This document shows positions 17,004 through 24,863 of a stretch of DNA of 64,000 nt, in pieces. Numbering within the stretch: position 1 is the stretch's first letter; every line of letters starts with the position of its first letter. This DNA comes from Streptomyces resistomycificus (GTDB taxonomy: Bacteria; Actinomycetota; Actinomycetes; Streptomycetales; Streptomycetaceae): assembly GCF_001514265.1 (NCBI RefSeq), contig NZ_KQ948990.1, forward strand, positions 1 to 64,000, read 5' to 3'. The position numbers and the translations under genes are program-made. The notes under the pieces were generated by a model. That model was not told where the DNA came from, ran no database searches, and worked only from the letters and a program-made list of their open reading frames with translations.

Positions 17004-17603
17004 GTGTTCCGTAGCCGTTCCAAGGAAGAGAAGGCCCCGGCCGCCGACAAGGCGCCGCTGACCGACTCCACGCAGCCCCGTCACCCGCAGGCCCCGAAGG
17101 GTCGCCCCACGCCCAAGCGCAGTGAGGCCCAGACCCAGCGCCGCAGCGTGGCCAACACGCCGACGACGCGCAAGGAGGCCGCCAAGCGTCAGCGCGACGA
17201 GCGACGTGCGCAGCTGGAGAAGCAGCGCAAGGCACTCGCCGGCGGTGACGAGCGGTACCTGCCCGCGCGCGACAAGGGCCCGGTCCGCAAGTTCGCGCGC
17301 GACTTCATCGACTCGCGGTTCAACATCGCGGAGTTCTTCCTGCCGATGGCCGTGGTCATCCTCGTGCTGAGCATGGTGCGGGTGGGCGCGCTGCAGAGCA
17401 TCGCGCTGCTGCTGTGGCTGATCGTGATCGTGCTGATCGTCCTCGACTCGTTCGTCACCGGCTTCCGTCTGAAGAAGCGGCTGGCCGAGCGTTTCCCGGA
17501 CGACAACCGGCGCGGCGCCGTGGCCTACGCCCTGATGCGCTCCCTCCAGATGCGCCGGCTCCGGCTGCCGAAGCCGCAGGTCAAGCGTGGAGCGAAGCTC
17601 TGA
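17004..17603 (+). CDS. DUF3043 membrane protein
   Basis: A 199-aa actinobacterial protein of unknown function. The first 95 residues are basic and hydrophilic (KGRPTPKRSEAQTQRRS, KEAAKRQRDERRAQ), typical of DUF3043. Two close membrane helices follow (FFLPMAVVILVLSMV and IALLLWLIVIVLIVLDSF), then a basic tail. The GTG at 17004 (MFRSRSKEEKAP) is preferred over the upstream 16995 codon because family members start there and a -10-like box is correctly spaced. Its stop overlaps the probable CTG start of the methyltransferase gene, so the two are likely coupled. Confidence 0.85.
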   Translation: MFRSRSKEEKAPAADKAPLTDSTQPRHPQAPKGRPTPKRSEAQTQRRSVANTPTTRKEAAKRQRDERRAQLEKQRKALAGGDERYLPARDKGPVRKFARDFIDSRFNIAEFFLPMAVVILVLSMVRVGALQSIALLLWLIVIVLIVLDSFVTGFRLKKRLAERFPDDNRRGAVAYALMRSLQMRRLRLPKPQVKRGAKL

Positions 17604-18388
17604 GCACTACGCCGTTCACCGGGGGTGCGGCGGATGCCTGGCTGACCGGCCTGGGCGGGCTGCGTGACGTCGTACGACAGGAGCTGGTGGCCCGGCAGCT
17701 CGACGAGCAGATAGTCGGGCGGTTCCCGGTGGGGCAGCGCCTGAGGGTGCTCGACGTGGGGATGGGCCAGGGTACGCAGGCGCTGCGGCTGGCCCGCGCC
17801 GGCCATCAGGTCACCGGCGTGGAGCAGGACCCCAGGATGATCTCCGCGGCCCGGGAGGCGCTGGCCGCCGAGCCCGAGGGGATCCGGGAGCGGGTGCGGC
17901 TCGTCCAGAGCGACGGCCGGGACACCGGGGTGCACTTCCTGCCGGGCAGCTTCGACGTGGTGCTGTGCCACGGCGTGCTGATGTACATCGACGAACCGGA
18001 CGCGCTGCTGGCGGGCCTCGCCCGGATGCTCGCGCCGGGCGGCCTGCTGTCGCTGCTGGTGCGCAACGGTGACGCGCTGGCCATGCGGCACGGGCTGTCG
18101 GGCGACTGGGCCGGGGCGCTGGCCGCCTTCGACACCACCGCGTACACGAACCGGCTCGGACTCGACGTCCGCGCGGACCGCCTCGCGACGCTGACCGCGA
18201 CCCTCGCGGGCATCGGGGCGCCGCTTCAGGCCTGGTACGGCGTACGGGTCTTCACGGACACCGCGGCCGACCAAGCGGAGATCCCGGCCGACGTCACGAC
18301 GCTGCTGACGGTCGAGGAGCGGGCCGGGCGCACGGATCCGTACCGGGGGGTCGCGGCCCTGCTGCATCTGTGCGGGGTCCGGGGCTGA
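17600..18388 (+). CDS. Class I SAM-dependent methyltransferase
   Basis: The SAM-binding motif VLDVGMGQGTQALRLARAG and the acidic strand end VTGVEQD are clear, with FDVVLCHGVLMYID as the post-motif typical of small-molecule methyltransferases. The substrate is unknown. No ATG or GTG lies near the natural N-terminus. A CTG at 17600 (LSTTPFTGGAADAW) is 6 nt after GGAG and overlaps the DUF3043 stop as CTGA, so I take it as the start, giving 262 aa. A GTG further in would cut off conserved helical sequence, and the open frame upstream runs through DUF3043. Confidence 0.8.
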   Translation: MSTTPFTGGAADAWLTGLGGLRDVVRQELVARQLDEQIVGRFPVGQRLRVLDVGMGQGTQALRLARAGHQVTGVEQDPRMISAAREALAAEPEGIRERVRLVQSDGRDTGVHFLPGSFDVVLCHGVLMYIDEPDALLAGLARMLAPGGLLSLLVRNGDALAMRHGLSGDWAGALAAFDTTAYTNRLGLDVRADRLATLTATLAGIGAPLQAWYGVRVFTDTAADQAEIPADVTTLLTVEERAGRTDPYRGVAALLHLCGVRG

Positions 18389-18431
18389 GCCCTGCCCCGT
18401 GACGCCGGGCGAGCGGGCGGAGGACGACGAG

Positions 18432-18458
18432 AGGGGCGGCCGGAGTACGGCCGCCCCT
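18432..18458. terminator. Bidirectional hairpin terminator
   Basis: An 11-bp perfect stem (18432-18442 with 18448-18458) and 5-nt loop lies between the convergent methyltransferase and 70-aa protein genes. Confidence 0.75.
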
Positions 18459-18463
18459 TCCGG

Positions 18464-18676
18464 CTACGCCTCCTGGGCGTGCAGGCTCATCGGACCGTAG
18501 ATCTTCGTACCGTCCTCGAACAGGTGCACCTGGTCCGCACCGCCCTCGAGAAGGTCCTTCCAGAACTCCCCGATCCAGGACTCGGCGTCCCCCTGCGTGG
18601 TGAACTCCTCCGGCACGACCGCGGGCTGAACCTCGGTGCCGTCGGACTTCTCGAACCGCCACGTCCATGCCGCCAT
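18464..18676 (-). CDS. Small conserved protein of unknown function (70 aa)
   Basis: MAAWTWRFEKSDGTEVQPAV begins a 70-aa acidic protein with three Trp residues and a predicted mixed fold. The ATG at 18676 has GGGAGG five bases upstream; a longer open frame to 18772 has no such site. I recall small proteins of this type in many Streptomyces genomes but no function. It is transcribed divergently from the cobU-like gene. Confidence 0.7.
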   Translation of the reverse strand: MAAWTWRFEKSDGTEVQPAVVPEEFTTQGDAESWIGEFWKDLLEGGADQVHLFEDGTKIYGPMSLHAQEA

Positions 18677-18876
18677 GTACGCCTCCCTGATGTGAGCACA
18701 CTGCACAGCGGAAGCCGGATCTTGATCCGGCCCCTCACCGCAGCCTATTCGCTCCGCTGGGTGCACCGTCATCGACTGGGGGTGATCGGGCCTCGTACGG
18801 TCCCTGGCGGCCGGCCGGGTCCCTCGGGGCGTCCCCCAGGCGCGCGGGTCCCTCGGTGACCGGCGAGAATCGGGCT

Positions 18877-20079
18877 GTGGAAGTTACTTTGCTCGGCACC
18901 GGGGGGCCCGAGGGGCTCCCCCGCCCCGACTGTCCCTGTGCCGTCTGCGCGACCGCGTCGGGCGTGGACGCCCGCGGGGCGACCGCGTTGCTCGTGGACG
19001 GGGCGTTGCTGCTCGATCTGACCCCCGGCGCGGCGTTCGCGGCGGCGCGGGCGGGGCATTCACTGGGCGGCGTGCGGCAGGTGCTGCTGTCGCATCCGCA
19101 CGACGGGCCGGCGGTCGAGGTGCCCGCCGGGGTGCCGCAGCCCGGCCGGGTGCCGGACGGGCGGGAGTTGGCACTGCTGACGGGGCATCGGGTACGGGCG
19201 GTGGCGCTGGACGCGCCGGGCACCGGGTACGCGGTGACCGGTCCGGACGGGCTACGGCTGCTGTACCTGCCGCCCGGGGGCGCCCCGGCCGGGCTGGAGA
19301 ACGGGTCCGCCGAGACGTACGACATGGTGCTCGCCGACGTCGTGGGGCGACCGGACGCCCTGGCCCGGCTGCGGGCGGTCGGCGCGCTCGGGCCGACGAC
19401 GGACGTCGTCGCCGTACACCTGGATCACGACGTGCCGTCGGGCGCGGAGCTGCGGCGGCGGCTCGCGGCGGCGGGGGCGCGGGCGGTGCCGGACGGGACG
19501 ACGCTGGCGGTCGGCGCATACGAGGACGTACCGGATGTGCCGCGGCGGACGCTGGTGCTGGGCGGGGCGCGTTCCGGGAAGTCGGTGGAGGCCGAGCGGC
19601 GCCTGGAGGCGTTCCCCGAGGTTCAGTACGTCGCGACCGGCGGCACCCGCGACGGGGACGGCGAGTGGGCGGCGCGGGTCTCCACGCACCGGGACCGGCG
19701 GCCGGGGTCGTGGCGTACGGCGGAGACCTGCGACCTGGTGCCCCTGCTGAAGGACGACGGGCCGCCGCTGCTCATCGACTGTCTGTCGCTGTGGCTGACG
19801 GACGCGATGGACGCGGTCGGGGCGTGGGACGACGCGGAGTGGGCCGACGGCGGGGAGCGGGCGCTGCGGGCGCGGGTACGGGAGTTGACGGACGCGGTGC
19901 GCGGCACGCGCCGGACCGTGGTCGCCGTCTCGAACGAGGTGGGCTCGGGAATCGTCCCGGCCACCGCCTCCGGACGCCGCTACCGGGACGAACTCGGACG
20001 CCTGAACGCGGCGTTCGCGGGCGAGTGCGAGCAGGTACTGCTGGTGGTGGCGGGGCAGGCGCTGGTGCTACGGGGCTGA
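18877..20079 (+). CDS. cobU: Cobinamide kinase/guanylyltransferase CobU fused to an N-terminal MBL-fold-like domain
   Basis: Residues 220-400 are a full CobU/CobP: P-loop GGARSGKS, the ATGG segment, LLIDCLSLWLTD and the SNEVGSGIVP motif. CobU phosphorylates adenosylcobinamide and attaches GMP before the CobS step of B12 assembly. Residues 1-215 resemble the PhnP-like metallo-beta-lactamase fold: LLGTGGPEGLP, a CPCAVC cysteine cluster and LLSHPHDGP. In the latter the usual HxHxDH has lost its last His, so hydrolase activity is doubtful. The GTG at 18877 (MEVTLLGTGG) is preferred; another in-frame GTG is at 18856. The last 12 bases overlap a convergent methyltransferase gene. Confidence 0.9.
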   Translation: MEVTLLGTGGPEGLPRPDCPCAVCATASGVDARGATALLVDGALLLDLTPGAAFAAARAGHSLGGVRQVLLSHPHDGPAVEVPAGVPQPGRVPDGRELALLTGHRVRAVALDAPGTGYAVTGPDGLRLLYLPPGGAPAGLENGSAETYDMVLADVVGRPDALARLRAVGALGPTTDVVAVHLDHDVPSGAELRRRLAAAGARAVPDGTTLAVGAYEDVPDVPRRTLVLGGARSGKSVEAERRLEAFPEVQYVATGGTRDGDGEWAARVSTHRDRRPGSWRTAETCDLVPLLKDDGPPLLIDCLSLWLTDAMDAVGAWDDAEWADGGERALRARVRELTDAVRGTRRTVVAVSNEVGSGIVPATASGRRYRDELGRLNAAFAGECEQVLLVVAGQALVLRG

Positions 20080-20874
20080 GGGACCGGGGTCGGGGTCGGG
20101 GATGTGCTGTGGGGGTGCGGCCGGGGGTGTGGCGTCGGCACTCGGCCTCGGCGCCCGCTCCCGGAGCGGCCTGTCCTTGCGGGCGATCACGCGGTAGGTG
20201 TTCGAGAAGCGGGTGCGGCTGAGCAGGGGGGCCAGGGCGTGGTCCGTCGCTCTGGCCGCGGCCAGCAGCGGGATGGTCACCCAGGCGGGCAGGGTGGGGG
20301 GCAGGAGTACGGACAGCGCGGCCGACAGGTCGTGGGGGACGTGGGCGGCACGGCGGTCCGCCCGCAGGATCGTGCAGCCCTGGGACTCCAGTTGGGCCCG
20401 CAGCTCGTCCAGGGACAGCAGGTGCGGGTCGCGCGGCCGGCCGTAGGGGATCCAGTGCCTGCCCAGCAGCCTGGCGAACGCGCAGCGCGGGTCGGCGGCT
20501 TCGACGAGCAGGTGGCCGCCGAGGCGGAGCACGGCCACGGCGGCGCGGAGTTCCGCCCGGGGGTTGGGGGTGTGCGGCAGGTGGTGGAGCAGGCTGACCA
20601 CGTCGTAGCGGGCGCGGAGGTGGGCGGTGACCCGAGGGTCCGTCAGCCGGCCTACGTGGGCCTCCTCGACGCGTTCCTCCCGGCGAGCCCACTCGACCGT
20701 GGTGGTGAGGTCGAGGCCGTCGAAGGCCGTGTAGGGGAAGAACTCCCGGGCCGTCTGAGGGAATCGGGCGTCTCCCGTACCCACGTCCAGCCAGCCCTCC
20801 GGCTCGGGGAACGGGAGCATCGCGCGGGCGCTGGAGCGAAAGCGCCGTACGGAAGGGGCGGGCGGTGCGGGCAT
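20068..20874 (-). CDS. Class I SAM-dependent methyltransferase
   Basis: A 268-aa protein with the SAM motif WLDVGTGDARFP, a following acidic strand (FDGLDLT) and YDVVSLLHHLPHTPNPRAEL, typical of methyltransferases of the UbiE type. The C-terminal 30 residues are Pro/Asp-rich and probably disordered. It lies between cobU and cobT but on the opposite strand, so it is unlikely to share their transcript. No B12 methyltransferase signature (such as the CobI/CobJ type) is seen. Substrate unknown. Confidence 0.8.
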   Translation of the reverse strand: MPAPPAPSVRRFRSSARAMLPFPEPEGWLDVGTGDARFPQTAREFFPYTAFDGLDLTTTVEWARREERVEEAHVGRLTDPRVTAHLRARYDVVSLLHHLPHTPNPRAELRAAVAVLRLGGHLLVEAADPRCAFARLLGRHWIPYGRPRDPHLLSLDELRAQLESQGCTILRADRRAAHVPHDLSAALSVLLPPTLPAWVTIPLLAAARATDHALAPLLSRTRFSNTYRVIARKDRPLRERAPRPSADATPPAAPPQHIPDPDPGPSAP

Positions 20875-20998
20875 GGCGACTCCCGAGGACGTACGACAAT
20901 CCGCTGCAAAACGGAACGTATGGGATGCCGATCTTCAACGCAACGACGTCGCCCGGTCGTCGTGGCGACATGGCGCCGCCGTGTTCGATCAGGGCCGG

Positions 20999-21004
20999 TA
21001 CTGT
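20999..21004 (+). promoter_or_regulatory. Candidate -10 box (TACTGT) of a leaderless cobT transcript
   Basis: TACTGT ends 7 nt before the cobT ATG at 21012, and no ribosome-binding site is present. Confidence 0.5.
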
Positions 21005-21011
21005 TCGGCGA

Positions 21012-22280
21012 ATGAGCTCGCTTAATCTCGACGACTTCACCGATCTGATCGAGCGTCCCGACGGCGGGGTTCGCCGCGACGCCGAGGCGCGCCGGGAGCG
21101 TCAGGTCGTGCCGCCCGGAGCGCTGGGCCGACTCGACGACCTGGGTGAGTGGCTGGCCGCGGCTCAGTCGGCCGTGCCGGTGCGGCCGGTCGAGCGGCCG
21201 CGGGTCGTCCTGTTCGCCGGGGACCACGGAATCGCCGAGCTGGGCGTCTCCGGGCGGCCGGCGGGCAGCGCCGCGGAGCTCGTGCGGGAGGTCGTGGAGG
21301 GCGGCCGGCCCGTGTCCGTCCTCGCCCGGCGCCTCGGCGTGCCGGTGCGGGTGATCGACATGGCGCTGGACTGCGACCCGCAGACGCTGCCCGGTGACGT
21401 CGTACGGCACCGGGTGCGGCGCGGCAGCGGGCGTATCGACGTCGAGGACGCGCTCACACCGGAGGAGGCGGAGGCCGCCTTCCGGGCCGGGGTCGCCGTC
21501 GCCGACGAGGAGGCCGACTCCGGTACGGATCTGGTCGTGCTCGGCGATCTGAGCGTGGGCGGGACCACGGCGGCCGGGACCCTGATCGCCGCGCTGTGCG
21601 GCACCGACGCGTCCGTGGTGACCGGGCGGGGCGGGCAGGCGATCGACGACCTGGCGTGGATGCGCAAGTGCGCGGCGATCCGGGACTCGCTCCGGCGGGC
21701 CCGGCCGGTGCTCGGGGACCAGTTGCTGCTGCTGGCGACGGTCGGCGGGGCCGACCTCGCCGCGATCACCGGGTTCCTGCTGCAGAGCGCCGTGCGGAAG
21801 ATGCCGGTGATCCTCGACGGGGTCGTGGTGGCCGCCTGTGCGCTGGTCGGGCAGCGGATCGCGTTCCGGGCGCCGGACTGGTGGCTGGCCGGGCACAGCA
21901 GCGGCGAGCCGGGCCAGGCCAAGGCGTTGGACCGGATGGCGCTGGAACCGCTGCTCGACCACGGGGTGACGGTCGGGGAAGGGGCGGGGGCGTTGCTGGC
22001 GCTGCCGCTGGTGCAGGCGGCGGCGGCACTGGCCGCGGAACTCCCGGAGAAGCCGGCCCGGCCGGCGGAACCCGAGTCGGAGAAGCCGCCGGTTTCCGAG
22101 GTAACGCTGGACTCCGAGGCACCCCGGGACTCCGAGGCGCCCCTGGACTCCAGGGCCCCGCTGGACTCCGAGGCACCCCAGGGCTCCAAGGCCCCGCTGG
22201 ACTCCGAGGCACCGCTGGACTCCGAGGCACCCCCGAATTCCAAGGCGCCCCTGGACTCCGAGGCGCCCAAGACGGAGTAG
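21012..22280 (+). CDS. cobT: Nicotinate-nucleotide-dimethylbenzimidazole phosphoribosyltransferase
   Basis: It activates the lower ligand of cobalamin by making alpha-ribazole phosphate from nicotinate mononucleotide. Residues 1-345 match the family: VVLFAGDHGIAELGVS, GDLSVGGTTAAGTLIAAL and the C-terminal VTVGEGAGALLAL with the catalytic Glu. The ATG at 21012 (MSSLNLDDFTDL) has a -10-like box 7 nt upstream. An open frame to 20865 overlaps the divergent methyltransferase and is unsupported. After residue 360 comes an extra Pro/Glu/Ser tail with nine exact-length hexapeptide repeats, not part of the fold. cobU upstream and cobS downstream share the strand but are not contiguous. Confidence 0.93.
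   Translation: MSSLNLDDFTDLIERPDGGVRRDAEARRERQVVPPGALGRLDDLGEWLAAAQSAVPVRPVERPRVVLFAGDHGIAELGVSGRPAGSAAELVREVVEGGRPVSVLARRLGVPVRVIDMALDCDPQTLPGDVVRHRVRRGSGRIDVEDALTPEEAEAAFRAGVAVADEEADSGTDLVVLGDLSVGGTTAAGTLIAALCGTDASVVTGRGGQAIDDLAWMRKCAAIRDSLRRARPVLGDQLLLLATVGGADLAAITGFLLQSAVRKMPVILDGVVVAACALVGQRIAFRAPDWWLAGHSSGEPGQAKALDRMALEPLLDHGVTVGEGAGALLALPLVQAAAALAAELPEKPARPAEPESEKPPVSEVTLDSEAPRDSEAPLDSRAPLDSEAPQGSKAPLDSEAPLDSEAPPNSKAPLDSEAPKTE
22107..22268 (+). repeat. 18-bp coding minisatellite, nine units, in the cobT 3' end
   Basis: Nine consecutive 18-bp units encode hexapeptides of the form LDSEAP (variants RDSEAP, LDSRAP, QGSKAP, PNSKAP). The array stays in frame and stops three codons before the cobT stop. 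The peptide tail would be extended, acidic and disordered. Confidence 0.95.
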
Positions 22281-22553
22281 GTCCCCCGCTCGGGCCCGGC
22301 CGGCCCGGGCGGCGCCGGAGTGCGCCGTCGTGGCGGAGCGCCGTCGCGACGGCCGCAGGGCATGATCCCCGTTCATGGAAGATGTCCGAATCGCGGACCG
22401 GACTCCTGAGCCGTGCCCACGAGACCCGGATCACCCGGGTTTCGCTCAACTTCACCGTGTTCCGGTCGGTCTTCGAGCGTGGCGCACGCCTCGGCGCCCG
22501 GCCGGTGCCGAGGCCGTGGCGGCCGCCGCTCGACACGGGATGGGGACCACCGC

Positions 22554-23252
22554 ATGAACACGCTCGCCCGCTGGGCCCGTGCCGAATGGGGATCGCTGTA
22601 CGGCACGGTGCGCGGGCCGTTGCGGGAGCGCCGGTGGCGGGCGTCGCCCATGGCGATCGGGGCGGTGTGTCTGACAGCGGCTCTGCACTTCGCGCACAGC
22701 CGGTCCTGGGGCTACCGGTTCGTGCAGGACATCGGGGCCGTGCGCGCCGAGGACCCGCTGTGGCTCGCCCTGGCGCGTACTCCCCTGTCCCTGTTCGTGC
22801 CCGCACTGGACCTGCCGGTCTGGGGCGCCCTGGTGCAGATCCTGCTGGTGTTCGGCATCGCCGAGATCTGTCTGGGCCGGTGGCGGACGCTGGCGATCGC
22901 GTACGCCGCGACCCTGGCCGGCACGCTGTACGCGCGCGTGGGCATCCGGCTGGGTCCGGACAGCGCTCTGGGTCTGCCCGGCTCGGACGCGCACGTCGTG
23001 GACACCGGGCCGTCGGCGGCCGTGGTGGGCCTCGCCGTGTTCCTCGGCCTGCGCCACGGCGCGTACGTCACCGCGGGTGCGGTGATCGCGGCGATGGCGG
23101 CCGAGGTGGCGCTGAAGAACAACCTGGCCGGCAGGGAGCACCTGGCCGCGATCGCGGCGGTGCTGGTGCTGTGCGGGGTCTCGGCGCTGCGTCACCGGCG
23201 TTCGAGGGCGCGGACGGGCTCGGGCTCCGGTTTGCCGCCGATCCAGTCCTGA
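22554..23252 (+). CDS. Rhomboid-like membrane protein
   Basis: A 232-aa protein with about six hydrophobic segments after a basic N-terminus (MNTLARWARAEWGS). It resembles the rhomboid fold: DTGPSAAVVGLAVFLGL holds a possible nucleophile Ser in a GPSA motif instead of GxSG, and a His follows in GREHLAAIAAVL two helices later. Other rhomboid signatures are weak, so activity as an intramembrane protease is uncertain. The ATG at 22554 lies 8 nt after GATGGGG. The 3' end overlaps the convergent membrane protein gene by 61 bp, so its basic tail (RHRRSRARTGSG) is shared coding DNA. Confidence 0.65.
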   Translation: MNTLARWARAEWGSLYGTVRGPLRERRWRASPMAIGAVCLTAALHFAHSRSWGYRFVQDIGAVRAEDPLWLALARTPLSLFVPALDLPVWGALVQILLVFGIAEICLGRWRTLAIAYAATLAGTLYARVGIRLGPDSALGLPGSDAHVVDTGPSAAVVGLAVFLGLRHGAYVTAGAVIAAMAAEVALKNNLAGREHLAAIAAVLVLCGVSALRHRRSRARTGSGSGLPPIQS

Positions 23253-23956
23253 ACGGTGCGGCTGGGGCCGGCCCAGCGGCGGTCGTGGTGGAAGGCGCGC
23301 AGGGTGGACCGGGCCCGGGCGCGGCTGCGGCGTCGGTAGAAGCGCTTGGCCCAGGGGGAGCCGGGGCGGGCCAGCCGGATGGCGCCGACGAGGGCGACGA
23401 GGGGGACGATCACGCCGAAGATCGCGGTGCGGGCCTTGCCCTTGGCCAGGGCGACGAGGGAGAAGACGAAGTTCACGGCGACGCTGGTGATGACGGAGCC
23501 CCGGTCCTGGAGTTCGTCCTCGTCGAGGCCGTCGACCCCGAACGGCGAGAATCCGGCGAGGACCAGTCCGACCAGGGCCGCGGTGAGCACCACGACCTCG
23601 ACGCTCTTGCGGCCGGCCTCGGTCCAGTAGACGTCGTCGAGGTGCAGGATCAGTGCGAACTCGTCCAGGACCAGACCCGCTCCGATGCCGAAGACGACCG
23701 CGAACGCGGCGGAGCCGAAGCCGTGCCGGCTGCTGGCGACCGCTCCGAAGCCGCCGAGTACGGTCAGGGCGACTCCGGGGACCACGTGATGGATGTGCAC
23801 GCCCCCGGCGCTGACGTTGCCGAAGGGCCCTTTGCCCGCCCGGATCATGCGGGTGACGACCCGGGTGATCAGAAACGTCAGCACGAACGCGGTGAGGGCG
23901 AGGAGCAGCGGCAGCTTGCCGGGCTCGATGATGTTGCGCTCCAGCCAATGTCCCAT
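23192..23956 (-). CDS. Integral membrane protein of unknown function
   Basis: A 254-aa protein with about six membrane helices. Distinctive segments are GNVSAGGVHIHHVVPGVAL, with a HIHH cluster near the membrane, and GIGAGLVLDEFALILHLDDVYW, rich in acidic and His residues that could bind metal. The C-terminal 60 residues are basic. I do not recognise a named family. The ATG at 23956 is preceded at 6 nt by TAAAGT on this strand, suggesting a leaderless message divergent from cobS. Its last 61 bp overlap the rhomboid-like gene tail-to-tail. Confidence 0.75.
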   Translation of the reverse strand: MGHWLERNIIEPGKLPLLLALTAFVLTFLITRVVTRMIRAGKGPFGNVSAGGVHIHHVVPGVALTVLGGFGAVASSRHGFGSAAFAVVFGIGAGLVLDEFALILHLDDVYWTEAGRKSVEVVVLTAALVGLVLAGFSPFGVDGLDEDELQDRGSVITSVAVNFVFSLVALAKGKARTAIFGVIVPLVALVGAIRLARPGSPWAKRFYRRRSRARARSTLRAFHHDRRWAGPSRTVQDWIGGKPEPEPVRALERR

Positions 23957-23962
23957 ATGAGC

Positions 23963-23968
23963 ACTTTA
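23963..23968 (-). promoter_or_regulatory. Candidate -10 box (TAAAGT) of a leaderless transcript
   Basis: On the minus strand TAAAGT lies 6 nt before the ATG at 23956. Confidence 0.45.
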
Positions 23969-24028
23969 TCCACGGGTCCGGTCGGTGCTCTCGTCACAGC
24001 CGCCGTAGGAGCACCCGCAGCCGCCGGA

Positions 24029-24034
24029 TACCCT
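24029..24034 (+). promoter_or_regulatory. Candidate -10 box (TACCCT) of a leaderless cobS transcript
   Basis: TACCCT ends 6 nt before the GTG at 24041. It supports that start over an ATG at 23956 in the same frame. Confidence 0.5.
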
Positions 24035-24040
24035 GCGCCG

Positions 24041-24838
24041 GTGTCCACGCCCTCCTCGCCCCCCTCCTGGCCGGACGGCCTCCGCTTCGCCTTCGGCACC
24101 CTCACCGTCCTGCCGGTCGAGGTGACCCGCTGGGACCGGGAGGCGGCCCGCCGCGGCATGCTGTGCGCCCCGGTGGCCGGGCTTGCGGTCGGCGCGGGTG
24201 CGGCCGTGCCGGGCCTGCTCCTGCTGTGGTCGGGCGCGGGCCCGCTGCTCGCCGCCGTCGCGTCCGCCGCCGTCCCCGCCGTGCTGACCCGGGGACTGCA
24301 CCTGGACGGGCTCGCGGACACCGCCGACGGGCTGGGCAGCGCGAAGCCCGCCGAGGACGCACTGCGGATCATGAAGCAGTCGGACATCGGGCCGTTCGGG
24401 GTGATCACCCTCGTCCTGGTGCTGCTGGCCCAGGTGGCGGCGCTGTCACAGCTCTACGCCGGCTCGTGGACCCGGGGCGCGGTGGCCGCCGTCGTCTCGG
24501 CGACCGCCGCCCGCCTAACCCTCACCCTGGCCGCCCGCACCGGTGTGCCGCCCGCCCGGCCGGAGGGGCTGGGGGCCGCGGTGGCGGGGGTGGTGCCGGT
24601 ACGGGCCGCGGTGCTCGCCGCCGCGGCCGTCCTGTCGGTGTCGGCGTGTGCGGGGGGCCTGTTCGGTCCCTGCGACGCCGTCCGCGTGACACTCTCGGTC
24701 CTCGCCGCCCTCGGCGCCGCCGAACTCCTTCTGCGCCACTGCGTCCGGCGGTTCGGCGGGGTGACCGGTGACGTGTTCGGAGGGCTCGCGGAGACGGCGG
24801 CCACCGTGGCGCTGGTGGCACTGACCCTGGGCGGCTAG
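24041..24838 (+). CDS. cobS: Adenosylcobinamide-GDP ribazoletransferase (cobalamin synthase)
   Basis: A membrane enzyme that joins adenosylcobinamide-GDP (made by CobU) to alpha-ribazole (from the CobT product) in the last stage of B12 assembly. The 265-aa product has the family signature RGLHLDGLADTADGLGS near residues 87-103, and the later segment MKQSDIGPFGV. Six or so hydrophobic helices follow. The GTG start is favoured by a -10-like box 6 nt upstream and by family length; starts further upstream add low-complexity sequence. It is divergent from the membrane protein gene, with start codons only about 85 bp apart. Confidence 0.95.
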   Translation: MSTPSSPPSWPDGLRFAFGTLTVLPVEVTRWDREAARRGMLCAPVAGLAVGAGAAVPGLLLLWSGAGPLLAAVASAAVPAVLTRGLHLDGLADTADGLGSAKPAEDALRIMKQSDIGPFGVITLVLVLLAQVAALSQLYAGSWTRGAVAAVVSATAARLTLTLAARTGVPPARPEGLGAAVAGVVPVRAAVLAAAAVLSVSACAGGLFGPCDAVRVTLSVLAALGAAELLLRHCVRRFGGVTGDVFGGLAETAATVALVALTLGG

Positions 24839-24863
24839 GGCCCTAGGAGTGTCCGAGGCTCCT

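Noticed and set aside
20875..21011. Possible cobalamin riboswitch upstream of cobT
   Set aside because: Only 137 bp are available, no B12-box-like sequence is seen, and a leaderless promoter fits better.
21596..24838. Very long plus-strand frame joining cobT out-of-frame sequence to cobS
   Set aside because: Only the final 265 codons encode a recognisable protein; the upstream part overlaps cobT and the rhomboid gene in other frames.
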